Shown: positions 12,101 to 26,433, counted from the first letter of the stretch. The stretch is DNA of 64,000 nucleotides from Oreocharis arfaki (GCA_013398015.1 VZRR01009904.1:370612-434611); one strand, 5' to 3'. Numbers and translations are program-made. The notes: generated by a model not told the origin, from the sequence alone.

Positions 12101-15100
12101 ATTGTGCTGAGCAACAAAAGCTGGGGGAAGGAGGAGGAAGCGGGAGACCTGCAGAGTGATGGCATTTGATTTCCCAAGTAACCGTTATATGTGATGGAGC
12201 CCTGCTGTACTGGACGTGGCTGAGCACCTACCTGCCCATGGGAAGCAATGAAGGAATTCCGTATTTTGCTTTGCTTGCATGCTTGGCTTTTGCTTTACCC
12301 ATTAAAATCTGTATCGCAGCCTATGAGCTGTCTCACTTTCTGATTATTTTCCCCATCCCACTTGGAGGGCTGAACAAGCTCAGCTGCCCACAAAGGTTAA
12401 TCCACAGTACCAGGGAAGACTTTCCAGGGTTGTTTTTAGTCTTGACTCTGACCTGACTGTTGCCAGTGCAGGTTCAAGAAGAGTGTGAATTCTGCCATTA
12501 AGAAGTTACTTGCAGAGAAAATGCAGTTGTTTTGGTGCTTACAGTGACAGCAGAGAGCTGGCTTTTGAATGTGCAGCACATTAAATTACTACATAGACTG
12601 TATATGTATGTGATAATAATGGAGATCTGGCCTTTGTTCTCAAAGCTGTCTGATTATTTAAGACACCAAAGAGTTTTTGAAGTCAATTCTTCTGCAATGG
12701 TGAAATAAGTTGGGAGGTTTTTTTCTTTTTCACTCTATTAAGACCCTTGTAAAATCCTGTTTGTATTTGTTCTTTCTAGTCTTTGAAGAAATTAAACCAT
12801 GCCAATGTGGTAAAGCTGAAAGAAGTTATCAGGGAAAATGATCATCTGTATTTTGTGTTTGAATACATGAAGGAAAATCTTTATCAGTTAATGAAAGAAA
12901 GGTATGTAACAGCATCACCCATTCCTGATACAAATTAATTACTTGTGTAATGTGCTTTTAACACCCCTGTTACTCTTCAAAGGACTTTGGATCATTTGTT
13001 TAGGCTTAGATCACTACAGCTTCAAGCTGCAGGCTGCAGTGGGAGCTGTGGCTGTCACCTTTGAGCATATCCTGGCCAGTCTAGTGAGAGTTTCCAGTGT
13101 CTCGTCCCAGATTAGTGTGGCAGGTGAGTGGGGTGTTCTTTTGAGATATAGGAACTGTGGACTTTTAACAGCCCTCACACTGAGGAGGCATTGGTCCTAG
13201 AACTTTTGATTTCTATGTAAGTACTCCAACTGTGCTTTTTTATAAGAGCATGGTAGCATCACCTCTTCTTTTATGGCTTTCTCAAATAAAAGAATAAATA
13301 AAAAGTAGTTGGAACAGTAATCAAGAGATGTCAAATTTTGGATTGCTTCCAGGAATTATTTTTCCTTGCAATTTGAGCTGACATGACCAAAGACTGCTTG
13401 TTTCATTTGTCAGCATTCTGAATAAAATCCAGCTTTTTGATATTTCCTGGAGCATTATTAAAGGCTTAATTTTAGCCTTTGGGCCATGATAACATCCACC
13501 AGAGGATAACTGAGGGCAAAATTCCCTGCTCTGAATCATTTCTCTCTATGGACCATAGTATCAGCCTGGCAGATGACAATAATCTTCCTTGATTTAACAA
13601 AATAATGTTATTGTTATATTATGTGAATGCTACATAAAATACCTTTTTAAGCATAAAAATACTTAGTATGCATGCACAGGTATAGACAACTGTAACTTAA
13701 TTGGGCACATATATATAGATGCTGATCTTTAACTATATGAAATAATGAACTTTGAAGAAGTGGTTCAAGTCTATAACAAAAATCAATTTTCTTCAGGAAT
13801 TTCTTAGAAATGCTTGATATCCTACCTTCTTATGAAATCAAAAACCCGACATGTCTCTAAAAGTATGCTGTGCATTGTATTTTCTACAGTTTAGGTAGGC
13901 CATGGACTTGTTAGACATTGTGAAGTCAAACCAATTCTTAGTTAAATTGCCAGTTTTGTGCCAAAGGACTGTAGAGGAAATAAGGATTTCTTCTGTAACT
14001 AAAAAAGATAGTAGGCAAATATGGAAAGCTGATGAGCAGTTTTATTGTCATTGCTACCTGTTATCTTTGGTTCATTAGAAAGCATAAGCTAATGTGTGAA
14101 TTTAATCATTAAAAATTTTTTATTCCACAGGAACAAACTGTTCCCTGAGTCTACAGTTAGGAATATTATGTATCAGATCCTGCAAGGGCTTGCATTTATT
14201 CATAAGCACGGTAGGTTACGTTTTAGCTATAAACATTCTGAATTAGAGGCAGAAAGTGTTTGTGTAAGTTTTTTGATTAATAACTAGCAATTAAATTACT
14301 AACTTCAGTAGAAGGAATGATCAAAAGAATAGCACTATATGAGAGATTCAGGTTACTGAAAATACCTGTATTTTATAGTTGCCTAATACTTCAGTCTGGA
14401 GATTTGTTCAGTTCCTTGTCTGTAGGTTTCCACTTTCTCAGTCTGGCAGCTGGCCACTCTCAAACTCATTGGATGTTAATGGACACATTTCCTGATAGAT
14501 TTAGAGGTCCCCTGAGAGTGAGAATAAAGAAGTTACTCTTTTCTCAAGGTACACACAGATACCTGAATAAAACACACATTCTTTATAAGATACATCGAAA
14601 GTATTAGAGTCTGAGTGACAAACAGCTTTTGTTGCATGGCCTTCCAACTAATTTTTCCAACAATGATAAAAGTAAAGGTGATGTACCAGCCAGTAGTAAC
14701 AAGACTCACTTAACTAACAAAAAACCCTCAAACACCTTTTTTTTATGATAGCTTCCTCACCATGTTTTGGTGACCTATGCAATTCTGTCTGCTAGATACA
14801 CTGTAGGGTCTGTTGCTGGAGAGCTCTCTGGGTTATCCCTTCTGATAAGGAAAACTGCGTTTTCCAAATTATTTTCAATCTAATGGCTTTATTCCCTCTT
14901 CTGATGAGTCTTGGATACTCATCTGAAACCGAACTATAAATTCTGGTCTGTTTCAGTGACATATATAATATGTAAAAATAGAAAAATATTATTACTGATT
15001 TGCAAAAAATCTAAGCCACCTATTTTCGATGAATTGTCAAATGGCTCACAGCCTTTCAGAACAGCTTTTATTGCTGTTTAACTTCCTGTAGCTGTGAAGA

Positions 15101-18100
15101 CTGAACAGTTCTATGTCAAAACTGTCTCTTTCACTGACCTGCTACCACACTAGACTTGTATTTCTGCCAAGATGTCGGAAATCTGTAGTTAAAAACACCT
15201 GGAAATGTTTGGCAGGCCCAACAGGATGGTTGTGATGGTATTGTGGCTCACAGTGCAAGAGTGGCTGTCCCAAGATTCTCTCTGCAACAGTTTTGGAAAA
15301 AATCCCATGAACCTTTTTCCTTCTCTGTATTTCTCTGTTCTGCTCCTGTATGGTATAGAAATGCTTGTCAAGTATACTTTTTAAATTCTTTGTCCATCCA
15401 AACTCTTAAGCATCTTTTTATATTTGAGCACACAATGGATTGCTCTTTTTACAAGTTTGTCATGAAGTAAATTACCTCACAAGCATTCTGTTGATGCATG
15501 TCTGTGCAGCAAAATACAGAAGTGATTGTACTAAATGCTAAGAACAGCCTTGATTGCGCTGCCCAGTACCTTCCATAAAGAGGCAGTAATTCAAGCTGCA
15601 CCAGAATATCAACTCGACATCCCTAGGAAGGATGCAGTCTCCTAGTTAGTTGATACATAGAGCACTATGTCTTCAGTGCTGTTATACATTAATCTAACAA
15701 ACAAAAGCTAATCTAGTTATACTGGACAGTGTAGACACATCCTGTGTGAAGGTTTAGTCCGTTCTCTGTGGGAGCATATTCAAAGCCATGGAAAAAGTAA
15801 GCATATTGGAGTCTCTGAAAAGGAGCTTGGAGAGCTCCAGTAAGGTACTACAGAGGGAGCTGTATATAGGAACAGTGGTTTCAGATGCTTGCAAGAAAGA
15901 AGCATGAGGACAAGATTTCCTGGCTAATGGTGGAAGCAAATTTCAGAGACAGTAGTCAGTGATACTCCAGTCCTCTTCTCTCATTTGTATTGAAAGAGCT
16001 CTTGCCAAACATTCATTCATGATCAGTTTTCGCTGAATGCAGAGAGTACTAAAAACACTGAGATCCTCTTACAGGATGATGAGTAGCCGAGTGCTTGCAG
16101 ATTATGTTCTCAGATTAAAAAAGAAGTTCAAAGTGCAAGAAAACGCCTCATTTTAATTTGTATTCTGTTTAAAATAACGTTATGTAGTTGATTGGTAACT
16201 TCATTGGACAGTTTCCAATTAGAAGGAAACTAGCATGAAAATGGTGTACATTTTCTTTTATGTTAGAGAAGTGTCACTTGAAAGCAAGCTGTCTGACTGA
16301 ATGCTCTGAATTGTTACGAGATAGCCACCTTGTGTATACTGTTTTTCTCAGTCCAGCTGTACAACACTGTACTGACCAGCTCTGCTGATCACATGACACT
16401 TTGATATCTGTGTGGTGCTATTCCAGCTTCAGTGCTAAGAACTAAAGGAAAACAATCCAGTTGGGAAGTAAAGGATACAGCCGTGAGTGACATTGCAATC
16501 CACATCAATATATCATTTGAATTTCAGGGTTCTTTCACAGGGACTTGAAACCTGAAAACCTACTTTGCATGGGACCAGAACTTGTGAAAATTGCAGATTT
16601 TGGCTTAGCTCGAGAAATCCGATCTCGACCTCCTTACACTGATTATGTATCCACAAGATGGTAAGTACTAGTACTCACCTACATTGTAGGAACTTGCAAT
16701 CAGCACTTTAAAATAGTACAGTACTGAATTTGTGCTGATTGTTATACCACTTTTGATGCCCCTTCTTTATGAAACTTTTATTTAAGCTTGGCATAATTTC
16801 AAAAGCTTCAGTTAGTGCAGGACATTTTACAGATAGCAGCAGCACAGGAGAGAGATGGAATGTCGTAAGGCAGGTGTGGGAATGTGCTAGGATTGCTGCA
16901 TGTCAGGAAGGTATAAGAGAGTTTACAAAAGCTTATGTAGTTTTAATCAAAAAAAGAAAAAGTCTGTGTACAGGAGAGGAACTTTTTAAAGGATGTTTGC
17001 TCCTAATAGTAAAGAACGAAGAGGTGAGAGATTTCACGTATGTTTGAATTGTGTTGATTGTTGGGATTTCCTTTTCTTTCTTTCCTTTACAGGTACAGGG
17101 CTCCTGAAGTCCTTCTGAGATCCACCTGCTATAGTTCTCCAATAGATATTTGGGCTGTTGGTTGCATAATGGCAGAAGTTTACACGCTGAGGCCTCTCTT
17201 CCCAGGCGCCAGTGAAATTGATACTATATTCAAAATTTGCCAAGTCTTAGGGACCCCAAAAAAGGTAACTGAAGTAATGTTCCACACTGCAGTAATCCTG
17301 GAGCTATTCTACAGTACGCAATGGCACAGTAGCAGTAAGCATTAAAATAATAACATTTCCTGCTTACTGCTAATTTATGGTGTTGATCTCAGATATAATA
17401 AACTAAATTAAAACTTATTATCTGTGCAGTAAGCATTATGTAATTATGCTGTAAAAGCTGACACATAGAGGGGGAGAAACAGACCCCTGACCAGCAAATG
17501 AAGTCCTTAGACTGTGATTTCATTTGGTGGGAATTTAATTTTCTCTTGTACATTGCATATAAACCTGTGGTTTAAGAGGCTAAAAATTTGGATCATGGCA
17601 AGATTCCTGTTTCCTGGTTCCATTTATGCCCTTGAGTCTGTTGGATGTACAGCAAGACTCACCTCTCACCAGAGGTTTGAGGTGAAGATTTTTAGTGAAA
17701 TTTTCACTGTAAGTCCAGAGTAAGCTGGACACAGTCTGTTACTGGTAGAATATATGCTAGAGTGCTTAGGCACTGATACTTTACAGTTTAACCTGTTTTT
17801 ATGTTTGGAAATCTCATTCTTTCAGAACGACTGGCCTGAAGGCTACCAACTTTCAGCTTCCATGAATTTTCGCTGGCCTCAGTGTGTGCCTAACAACCTA
17901 AAAACTCTCATACCTAATGCTAGCAGTGAAGCAGTGCAGCTCATGAGAGACATGCTGCAGTGGGACCCCAAAAAGCGGCCAACAGCTACTCAGGTTTGAT
18001 TTTGTTTTCTTTTTCTCATGTCTGCTTGCGATTTTTTTTCTTTTACTGCAAGGAACAGTCATTTAGCAGTTGCTCAGGGGTGCAGTTCTTAGAAGGAGAA

Positions 18101-21100
18101 GAGGGGAATCCAAGAACAATTTGCAAGACAAAGGAGGGTAATTAAGAGAGAGTAATCAATCTTTTGCATGAAGCATCAGCTGCTTGGGCTGTGTGCTCAA
18201 TGATCAAAGGTGTGACTTAAGTGTAACCCAGTCACTGTGAAAAGCAGCAGAGTGAAGGTAGGATTTGTGGCTGAAGGCTGTCATGCTGCTCTTTCATTGC
18301 TGTTTGCCACAGAATTACTGGAATGTGGTTCAACCACCTTGCCCTAGGCAACCTGTGCCGGTGCTCACTTAGAGTGAAAAAGTGTTTCTTGATATTCAGA
18401 GGGAGCTTCCTGTGTTTCAGTTTGTGCCCATTGTGACTGGGCACCCCTGGAAAGAGACTTGCTCCATCTTCTTTGGTTTTTTGCGTATTTTGATAAGATC
18501 CTCAAGAACAACCTTTTCTCCAGGCTGAACAGTCCCACCTCTCTGTCTTTCCTCACATGTGAGATGCTCCAGTCCCTTAATCACCTTTGTGGCCCTCTGC
18601 TGGACTCTCTTCATTATGTCCATCTCCCTCGTCTGCTGGGGAGGCAAAAACTGGACACAGCAGTCCAGGCATGGCCTCACCTGTGCTGAGCAGAGGGGAA
18701 GGATCACCACTCTCGACCTGGTGGCAACACTCCTGCTCAGGCAGCCCAGGAGTTAGTCTTATTTGCAGCAAGGGCGTATTTGGTAGATCATCCATGTTCA
18801 ACTTGGTGTCTTCCAGGTCCTTTCCTGCAAAGCTTCTTTCCAGGTGGTTGACTCAAGCATGTACTGGTGCAGGACTTTGTATTTACCCTTGTTAACTTGA
18901 TGAGGTTCCTCTCAGGCCATTTCACCAGCCTGCCGAAGTCCCACAGGATGGTGGCTCAACCAGCCAGTCTGTCAGCCCCTCCTTCCACTTGTGTCATCAG
19001 CAGACTTCCTGAGGGTGCACTCTGCACCACCAGCCACGTCATTAATGGAGGTGTTGAACAGTATTTGCCACAATATTGACCTCTGGGGAGCACAGATACT
19101 TCCTGGCCTCCAACCAAGACTGTGTTCCACTAATCGCCACCCTTTGGGCCTAGCCTTTCAGCCAGCTGTCAGTCCCCCTAGCTCTCTGTTCCTCCAGCCC
19201 AGTCTTGCCTGGATAAGGCTCGCTTTTGCAGGGCTGCCTCAGCTCAAGTGCACTGCAGGTATGTTCCAACATCCTGTACATAAGCATTGCCCAAGTCATC
19301 AGTATTGCGCATACAGGTGGTGGTAGCCACTGGTTTCAGATACTACTCAATTAAATGAGCAGGGCACCTTTTGGAAAACAGATGTTTTCCAAAAACAGGA
19401 GTTCAAATCTGACTTGACTTCAAGGACCATAGCTGAATCTTTGTGATTTAATTAGCCCTTCAGTACAAATTGCAATAAAAAGCTTGAAATCTACTTAAAA
19501 CAGTTAAAAAGTGAAATAGATTAAGAACTCTAAAAGGTAATGAAAAACCAAAAAATACTGACTGTAACAGTATTAAGAGCATTAACAAATGTTTTACAGT
19601 AAAGTACAAATAGAGGGAAGAATCTGAGCTTTTGGAAGCTTTTTGCAGTAAGAGGTCTCTGGGAAGGGAAGATGAGTATGCCTGAAACAGCAAAATAGGC
19701 AGATTGCCTTTACTGACAACTCCTTAATTACTTGTAAGGCAGGATAAGAGTACTTCTATTAACTTGTCTGTCAGAAAAGATAAAAGCTAATTTTCATAAG
19801 GGTTGTATTTCTTTCACTTAATTCCATCTTGGAAATGGAGAATGGAAGAGATGGGATGTCTCTTGGGGTCATTGAGTTTTGCTGGCTGAATCTGTAATGA
19901 TGGGAGGGGGACGTGTTTGCACATGCACACATGAAGAGACAGCATGTAATGAAACGTGCCTTTAGATGCCATATACTTGGTTAAATATCTTAATTCTGCA
20001 GAACCGAACGTTCTGTACTAGTCCACAGAGGATTTGATAACTCAGTATCTCTTGAAACTTCTCTACTATTGTAGCATTTCTTTGAAGTGGATTGTGCTCA
20101 CTAGAATCTAGTGTTGAGAGATCTGTCTTCTGCTGTTTCCTAACCAAGAAAAAAAGGAAATTAAATTTGTACTGACACACAGGACTGGGGTAAATGAAAA
20201 ACTTTGGTTTTCTAAGCCTAACGTCTTTATTACTTTATAGGCACTTCGATACTCATACTTCCAGGTTGGACATGCCCTGGGCATTCAGGAACTGGGAAAA
20301 CAAAAGGAACTGCATAATAAATCGTCTCTGCATATTAAGCCTGTCCCCCCAGCACAGCCCCCTCCAAAACCTCATGCCCGAATTTCATCAAGGCCTTTCC
20401 AACAAAGCCAGTCTTCTCAGCACGTGGTGTATGCATGTAAGACAGACAACTCTGGGGCTGAGCACAATAACTACTTACAGGAGGACAAGTCCAACCAGTT
20501 TCTTCTGCCTGCAATTCACAATAAGGTTCCTCAGCAGGTAAAGGTCCATTTAGCATAAGATAAGCTTTCTGATATACCGCCTGATTTTTTTCCTTGTGTT
20601 TCTTTTTCCTTGTTGTCTTTCAAGGTTCTTGTACTTTACTAGAAGGATAGTGAGTGGGAATAAAAAATGGTTACAACTTTCTGCTGGAAACTGGAAGTTA
20701 CTCTATTGAAATCTAAATCCAGTTGTCGTAAAACAAGCAAGTCCGTTTCTCATTTTAGGGCCATTTTGTGCTTCCCTTTGTTGAAAAGCACCACTTACAG
20801 GATGACACTGATTTCATATGAGTGAAAAGGATGTACAGTGTTCAAAATATTAATGGGATTGATGTCAGAGAAAAAAGTATTAAGCTAAATAGTATTGAAA
20901 TGAGGGAAAGGAGGCTATTGCCTTCATCCATTTAAGGCATACAGTTTATTGACTGGGAATAATAATCCCTTTGGTCTCCCATACTGGGCATGGAAACCAA
21001 CAGATTGTTCCTTGAGCATGAGAACGTACCCCTTCTGTTGACTGATGAGGAGACTGGATTCATAAGATAGGTAACGAGAGCAGACAGTGTGAATGCTGCT

Positions 21101-24100
21101 GCTAAGGATCAACCATAAGTAGGGTCTGTGCTGGCCAGTGTCAAACAAGATTAAAATGTACTGCTGAGCCTGAATGACTGAAGAGACACAAATTTGTACC
21201 TGTGCTGTCCTGCAAGAGAAAAAAAAAATTAAAATGTCTAGACACAGGCTTGTGGAAACGTAAACGTTCATGCAGTTTCATACTTCCAGCATGAGTTTAG
21301 AAGTAAAACTTGAGCATAAGGGAATGGTTTGGGAGGTGCATACTGAAACATGAATAGAATTGGAATTGAGACTTAAGAAATTTCTTCTTTTGTCAGTTCA
21401 AAACACATTATTACAGGATGAAATGCAGAAGATAAGTAATAATGTCAGCAGGCTAGAGATTGTGTTCTTAGCATGTTTAATGGAAGATGAAGATTGTGTT
21501 GTTACAGCTGTATTACCACTATTACTCTTTGAGAAAGAGAAAAAAGAATCCTCTTTGTTCTGTCATCTGGTTTATGGTCTAAGCACATGGATTTGTTTCT
21601 TTTCAATCTTTATAACAGAAAACATCTGCCGGATCTGAGAATATAAGTGGTGAACTTAAACCAAAACCTAGGCGAAGATGGGGACATCTTCCCAGGACAG
21701 TTAAGAGTTCTGAAGACTGGGATGACTTGGAAGAGCTTGATTTCAGCTCTTCCATCATGAGAATGGACTTGAAAAACAAGAAGAGGCAGAATGATGAAAC
21801 TCTTTGTAGGTAAGGGGTTTTTTATGTGCTATTTGGTCTATTTCTTTGACCTTTTCCTCTTTCTTAGTACTGCTGTTCTTTATGTTTTCTTTGTATCTAG
21901 AAATGTATATCTATAAAATTTTGTGTTCTTTTTTTTTTTCCCACTGAAAAAGTTGGCTTAAGACTCCCCAAGTTAATCCTTGAACATATACTTTCGATTT
22001 TACATGTGGACTGTTTTGACATACTCCACTCGTATAAACTGTTTTGGACAACTCTAAGCTGCAGTTTCCATGGATGGTATACAGAAGAGAGAAACCTACT
22101 GAGTGATTTATAAAAACTTTAAAAGCAGTATATAAGGGAACTAGAAGTAAAAATCTGATTTTCAGGGGCACTTGTATGGCTTCGGGTTGATAATATTCCC
22201 TGTTGTCTGTGTGCTTACGGTGTAGCAAACACAGTAGAGAGAAATGATTCCTGGAGATGGGACGGAGTTCAGAAAGCCAACTGTGAATAAACATGTGCTA
22301 TAAGAATTGGACTATGTGTACCAATCTTTGAATTACAGATTTGAAAGCATTTTGGACCTGAAGCCTTCGGATGCTGTAGGCTCTGGCAGCAATGCACGAA
22401 CTTCCCACGAAACCTTTTTGCGGCAGGACACTCCCACATTGAGAGTTTCTGCAGCAAAGCAACACTACTTAAACCATTCTAGGTATCGACCTGGTTAGTA
22501 AAAAATACTTTCCTTTTTTTCCTGCAGTTCCAACAGCAGTGTGAAATAGTCATTGGTACATTAGCTGTTATCCTTTGACGTTGTGGAGGGGGAGCTACTG
22601 CTTAAAGAACACGAGGAGAGAAAGAGCTTTGCTAATGTAGGTGGCCATGACACAAACTACATTCTAGCAGTCTAGCAACTGAGAAGTGCTGCTTACAAGC
22701 AAGGGGACAGGATTGTTGGTACTTCTTCCTCCTGATGGATACTTCTATACTTGGAAGTGCATTAGAAAATGTCTGTGTATGTGCCAAACAATTCCCTGTC
22801 TCCCTAAAAAGTACAAGACTGGTCTTCTACACTGCAAAAGAAAGTGTCATGTGTTTACCTCATGGGTGTATAATACCATGAACAACAGGCTAACTAATAG
22901 TGGGAATATGCTTTGTTGTAGTTTGGAGTTAAGTAAAATGCAGATCCATGTCTCTATAGAGAATTATATGCCTGTCTTCATAATAACCTCTGCTATACTG
23001 AGACCAGCGCTGGGGCAGGATGAAGTACAGGAGGCATATCTGCTAGTATTTAAAATGAACTGAATATAAATGTATTCTTTCTCATAATTCCTATTCATAA
23101 AGGTAGTATTAGCTATTTATTCACTTGTAGTACTAATACTTCAAAATTAATTTAGTAAACTAGAAGGTATTGTGACAGCAAACTCAGTCAACTTACCTGA
23201 AACAATTAATTGACTTTCAAATTGTCTCACTTAGGTAGAGTTCTGGTAGCTAAAACTTGTTTTACTAGAGGAAGTTGTAAAACACTTTGATCCCAAGCCT
23301 GCTTTAGCCTTATCATAAATTGTGAGTGCATCCTTGAATGTTAGGTACCCTGCTTAAATATGGGTTCTATGTTAAATACAAATAATAGGGCACATCTGAA
23401 CTGTACTGCAAACTGTTGGCAAAATATGTGGTTTCGGTAGAGACACCAAAGGCAAGTACAGTACTGTGAGAAATGGAATTGCCATTACTGCCTCTCAGGT
23501 CATGTTGTTTCCTTTTATAGGAAGCATAGATTTCATGTACATAGCAAGGTTCACCTTCTGTGACTTGAGAATATTTGTGGCCTTGATGTGAGGATCCTGT
23601 CCTGTGATATAAGCAGCCATTGATGCTAGTGGAACTACATACATTGTGATGTTTGCAGATTAGGGCCTGTGGCTAGTTATAGCATTCTTGTATTATGAGA
23701 GGATGGGGAGTGACCCAGAGAGTTACTGAGAGGGAGAGGTTTTGGTTAAGTGGAACCAGACATCTGCTCTAAGATTGTGCATCAGGTGGAATGCATGCAG
23801 GCCTGTGTGGCAACAGGGATTTTAATGAAGTAATCTTTGAATTTTTGCAATATAGGAATAAGCACAAGGAATAGCATAGTCTCCACTTCAAACAAAGAGT
23901 CTGTTCCATCTCATCCCTGGCCCAGTTCCAGTTTGTCTGGGAAAACTTCTGGTTTGGTAGGAAGTACTACCAACAGGATGAATTCAGGTAAGAAGGTGTG
24001 CTAAGACTCTGAAAAACTATAATAAGTGATGTCTCTGCAGTTCCCCACTGGTGTATTTTGGAGTCATCCATTCCCAAAACACTGTCAGCTCCTAAGATAC

Positions 24101-26433
24101 CGACTACCCTTTCTTTTCTTTGTGTTAAGATCGGTTACGAGCACTGTTCTTTGGGAGACTGTCTTTAACTGAAACTTAGTCATTTCTTCTCATGAATCCT
24201 CACAAGTCTGAAGTACCTTATGCATAGAAGGCTGGACAACATAGGTCTATTCAACCTGAAATATTTCATCTTGCTTTCAGTTTCCCTCCTCAGTTTTTTT
24301 AAAGTCATATTTTCTGGTTTCCGAAGTATTTCAGTCCACCTGGTGCATAAATGGCTGTCATTACAGGAGGAAGCCGGTATAAATTGAACTAGCCATACAC
24401 ACCACTCTCGTGACATGAATAAAGCAAAGAAAAATTATCATTATGTCTTTTAATTAATGTTGTGTAAAATAATGTAATAACTGTAGTTTAAAAAATTCAG
24501 ACAAAAAGCAAAACTCTTCAATTTTTCTTCTTCAGGTTTTTTTTTGGCATTTGGTATTTCAGGTATTTAATCGCTGCTGTTTGAGTTGAAGTAACTAATT
24601 TGTAGATTTTTACATTAGATTTTATCAGATACACTTAAACATGTTGATGTTACTAGACTGTATCTGTGTATTTCCTCTCTAAACTGTGGCTTCAGGTTTT
24701 CATGTGATGCAGTTCTGCAGTGCCATACTTCTTTGCATATGTTGTTTTGAAAGTATTTTATTGCCAAAGTTTCTGTTGAACCTTGGCCCAAAGAAACATT
24801 TTGGGCCTCTAGAAACACTGGTTAAAAAAAAAAAACAACCCAACTTAAAATTTTGGATGTAATTTAATCAGAGCATCATTCTTTAAAGATTCAAGATGGG
24901 AGGACACTGTAAATAGCTAAACTACATGAGAACCTATATATACGTAGCACGTCTCCTTCCTGGCTCTTCTAGAAGGTTTTGCTTCTTTTGTAGCAGCCTA
25001 GGATGTAATTAGATTTTTCTCTGTTTTGTTTATTACAATCATTTCCCACAATAGGCTTTGCCACTGCTCTAATACAGTGTAGGCACGTGTGCAATGACTC
25101 TGGTCTGTGCATGATATTTTGTTTAGTGTCCATCTGTGCTGCAACTCTAGACTGTTTTGTTCCATTTCTGTGGCTTATCCTACAGGTCAGTCAAATCTGT
25201 TGCTGCTTGTCTTAGAGACAAGTTTTGTAACTGGCTTTCAAAATTTGAAATGTGAAGCTGTACCAGATTTTTAACTTGTGCTCTCATGGGCTTCAGTAAG
25301 AGCTTTGCATACCACCAAAGCCCCAGACTCACTACACAGAAATCAAGAATCAATATATTCTTAGCACATCGTTGCTGAAAGTCAAACAAGATAATTCCAA
25401 CTGAATGCAAAGTTTTGGAAACTTTGAGAAACCTTGAAAAAGCTGAGATGTCAGGGAGAATTGCCATTCTCCCTGACAGGTACGATTTGCAACTGTTTTC
25501 CATTCATCTGTAATGCAGTCTGATGCTGACAGTCTCCTGAATGCAGGTGTATATATAGGAGCTGTGGATTTCTAGTGTCTTCAGTTAAGTTCTTGTTTTG
25601 ATCAGTCCATGATCAAGCTTGGTCTTGAACATGAGCCCTCAGGGCACACCTTTGTCATCTGTTGATAGTATGAGAGATCCATTGTGTTCAGGTGTTCCTT
25701 GCCATTTCTTTCAGGGCCCGTAGGATCAAGCGGTCTAACGAGTGCTTATGTCCCTTCGTTTCTGAAGAAGGAAGTAGGTTCTGCTGGGCAGAGGGTTCAG
25801 TTAGCACCAGTTGTGGATCCATCTTCTGGTAAGTACAGTACCAGCGTTCTCTTGGTCCCTTGGTCAGTACTCCAGTAATGCTGTACGTATGCAGCACTGA
25901 ACTACTTACCTTTGCTTTATTTTGTCAATGGATGACTGACTGGAAGTATTGTTTGTCACCTCTCCTTCATAAGGAGAAGGATCTCATTTATGTTTACTTT
26001 TGTTTATTAAATATGTGGGTTTATTTACAGCCTATTTCAATGGAACCTAGAGGTGGGTGTGAGAGCTGGCACAGGATTCACACTTGTCAAATCAGTGATG
26101 TAAATAGTCTTTGTCTGCTAAGGTTTTAGGGATTGGATGCACTATTGTTTTACATCAGCAAACTCTGTTAAAAAAGGAGGTTTATTTCCTGAAGAAGTAA
26201 CTGGACCTGCACCCAGTTGTTGTTCAGTATGGATAGTTCTTACTGAACCTTTGTATCACACAATTTTTTGTCCTTTAGATTTTGCTTCTCTGACATCAGT
26301 CAGACCCCTTGTTGGATGGCCATCGTTCAGCTCACCTACCAAGAGCTCGCCGAGGTTAATGCCTCTCCCGCCGGCAGCGGAGCCGATCCATGGGCGCATT
26401 GACTGGTCTGCGAAGTACGGCGCTCACCGGTGA
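9190..26433 (+). CDS. CILK1: Ciliogenesis-associated kinase 1 (CILK1/ICK), 13 coding exons
   Basis: Ser/Thr kinase of the RCK/MAK family that acts at cilia, where it controls length and intraflagellar transport. Exons: 9190-9290, 11198-11252, 12780-12901, 14131-14210, 16528-16660, 17093-17264, 17826-17993, 20241-20537, 21619-21809, 22339-22493, 23856-23987, 25715-25828, 26279-26433. All splice sites are GT-AG; the joined frame has 1875 nt and 624 residues (human: 632). The kinase domain spans about residues 4-284: glycine loop GDGTYGSV, Lys33, HRD Asp125, DFG Asp143, TDY activation motif Thr157-Tyr159, and Arg272 in DPKKRPTA. The tail (285-624) is basic and Ser/Pro-rich, with KPRRRWG and KNKKRQ as possible nuclear-import patches, and ends in WSAKYGAHR. 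The start is the only ATG giving the family N-terminus MNRYKTIRQLG. An acceptor-like CACAG at 9107 suggests this exon starts in the leader at 9108. Identification is from recalled similarity to vertebrate CILK1. Confidence 0.96.
11846..12406 (+). mobile_element. Solo LTR, avian ERVL-type
   Basis: Lies in CILK1 intron 2. It matches a very common bird LTR: GGCCGGGGTAGAGTTAC near the left end, GACAGCTGACCCCA, AGCTGGGGGAAGGAGGAGG (old TATA/start region), CAAGTAACCGTTATATGTGATGG, GCTTTTGCTTTACCCATTAAA (polyadenylation region), and GGTTAATCCACA at the right end. No internal gag/pol follows, so it is a recombined solo copy. Ends are approximate and the degenerate TATA suggests age. The class assignment is from memory of the family. 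Confidence 0.75.
12902..16527. other. CILK1 introns 3 and 4, no further feature seen
   Basis: AT-rich intronic sequence around exon 14131-14210. I see no recognisable gene, repeat family or RNA gene. The short open frames here are not supported as coding. Confidence 0.5.
18305..19215 (-). mobile_element. CR1 LINE with decayed ORF2 C-terminus
   Basis: In CILK1 intron 7. A longer CR1 copy than the others, reverse-oriented. The minus strand still encodes pieces of the C-terminus of the CR1 reverse-transcriptase protein: CVQFLPPQQTREMDIMKRVQ and ATKVIKGLEHLTCEER, continuing in another frame as GLFSLEKR. Frameshifts split it over at least three frames. The plus strand shows the classic reversed segments (CAGGCTGAACAGTCCCA, GGTGTTGAACAGTATTTGCC, TATTGACCTCTGGGGAGCAC). 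The left (CR1 3') end is shortened. The right boundary is approximate; similarity fades by 19.2-19.3 kb. Confidence 0.85.
25449..25478. other. Perfect 13-bp hairpin in CILK1 intron 11
   Basis: TGTCAGGGAGAAT (25449-25461) and its exact reverse complement (25466-25478) are separated by four bases, giving a compact stem-loop. The stem is shorter than a typical microRNA precursor. Function unknown. Confidence 0.6.

Noticed and set aside
12166..12456. 96-codon plus-strand frame
   Set aside because: Lies inside the ERVL-type LTR, which is non-coding.
18417..18801. Minus-strand frames near 18.5 kb as a host gene
   Set aside because: They are pieces of the CR1 reverse-transcriptase C-terminus split by frameshifts.
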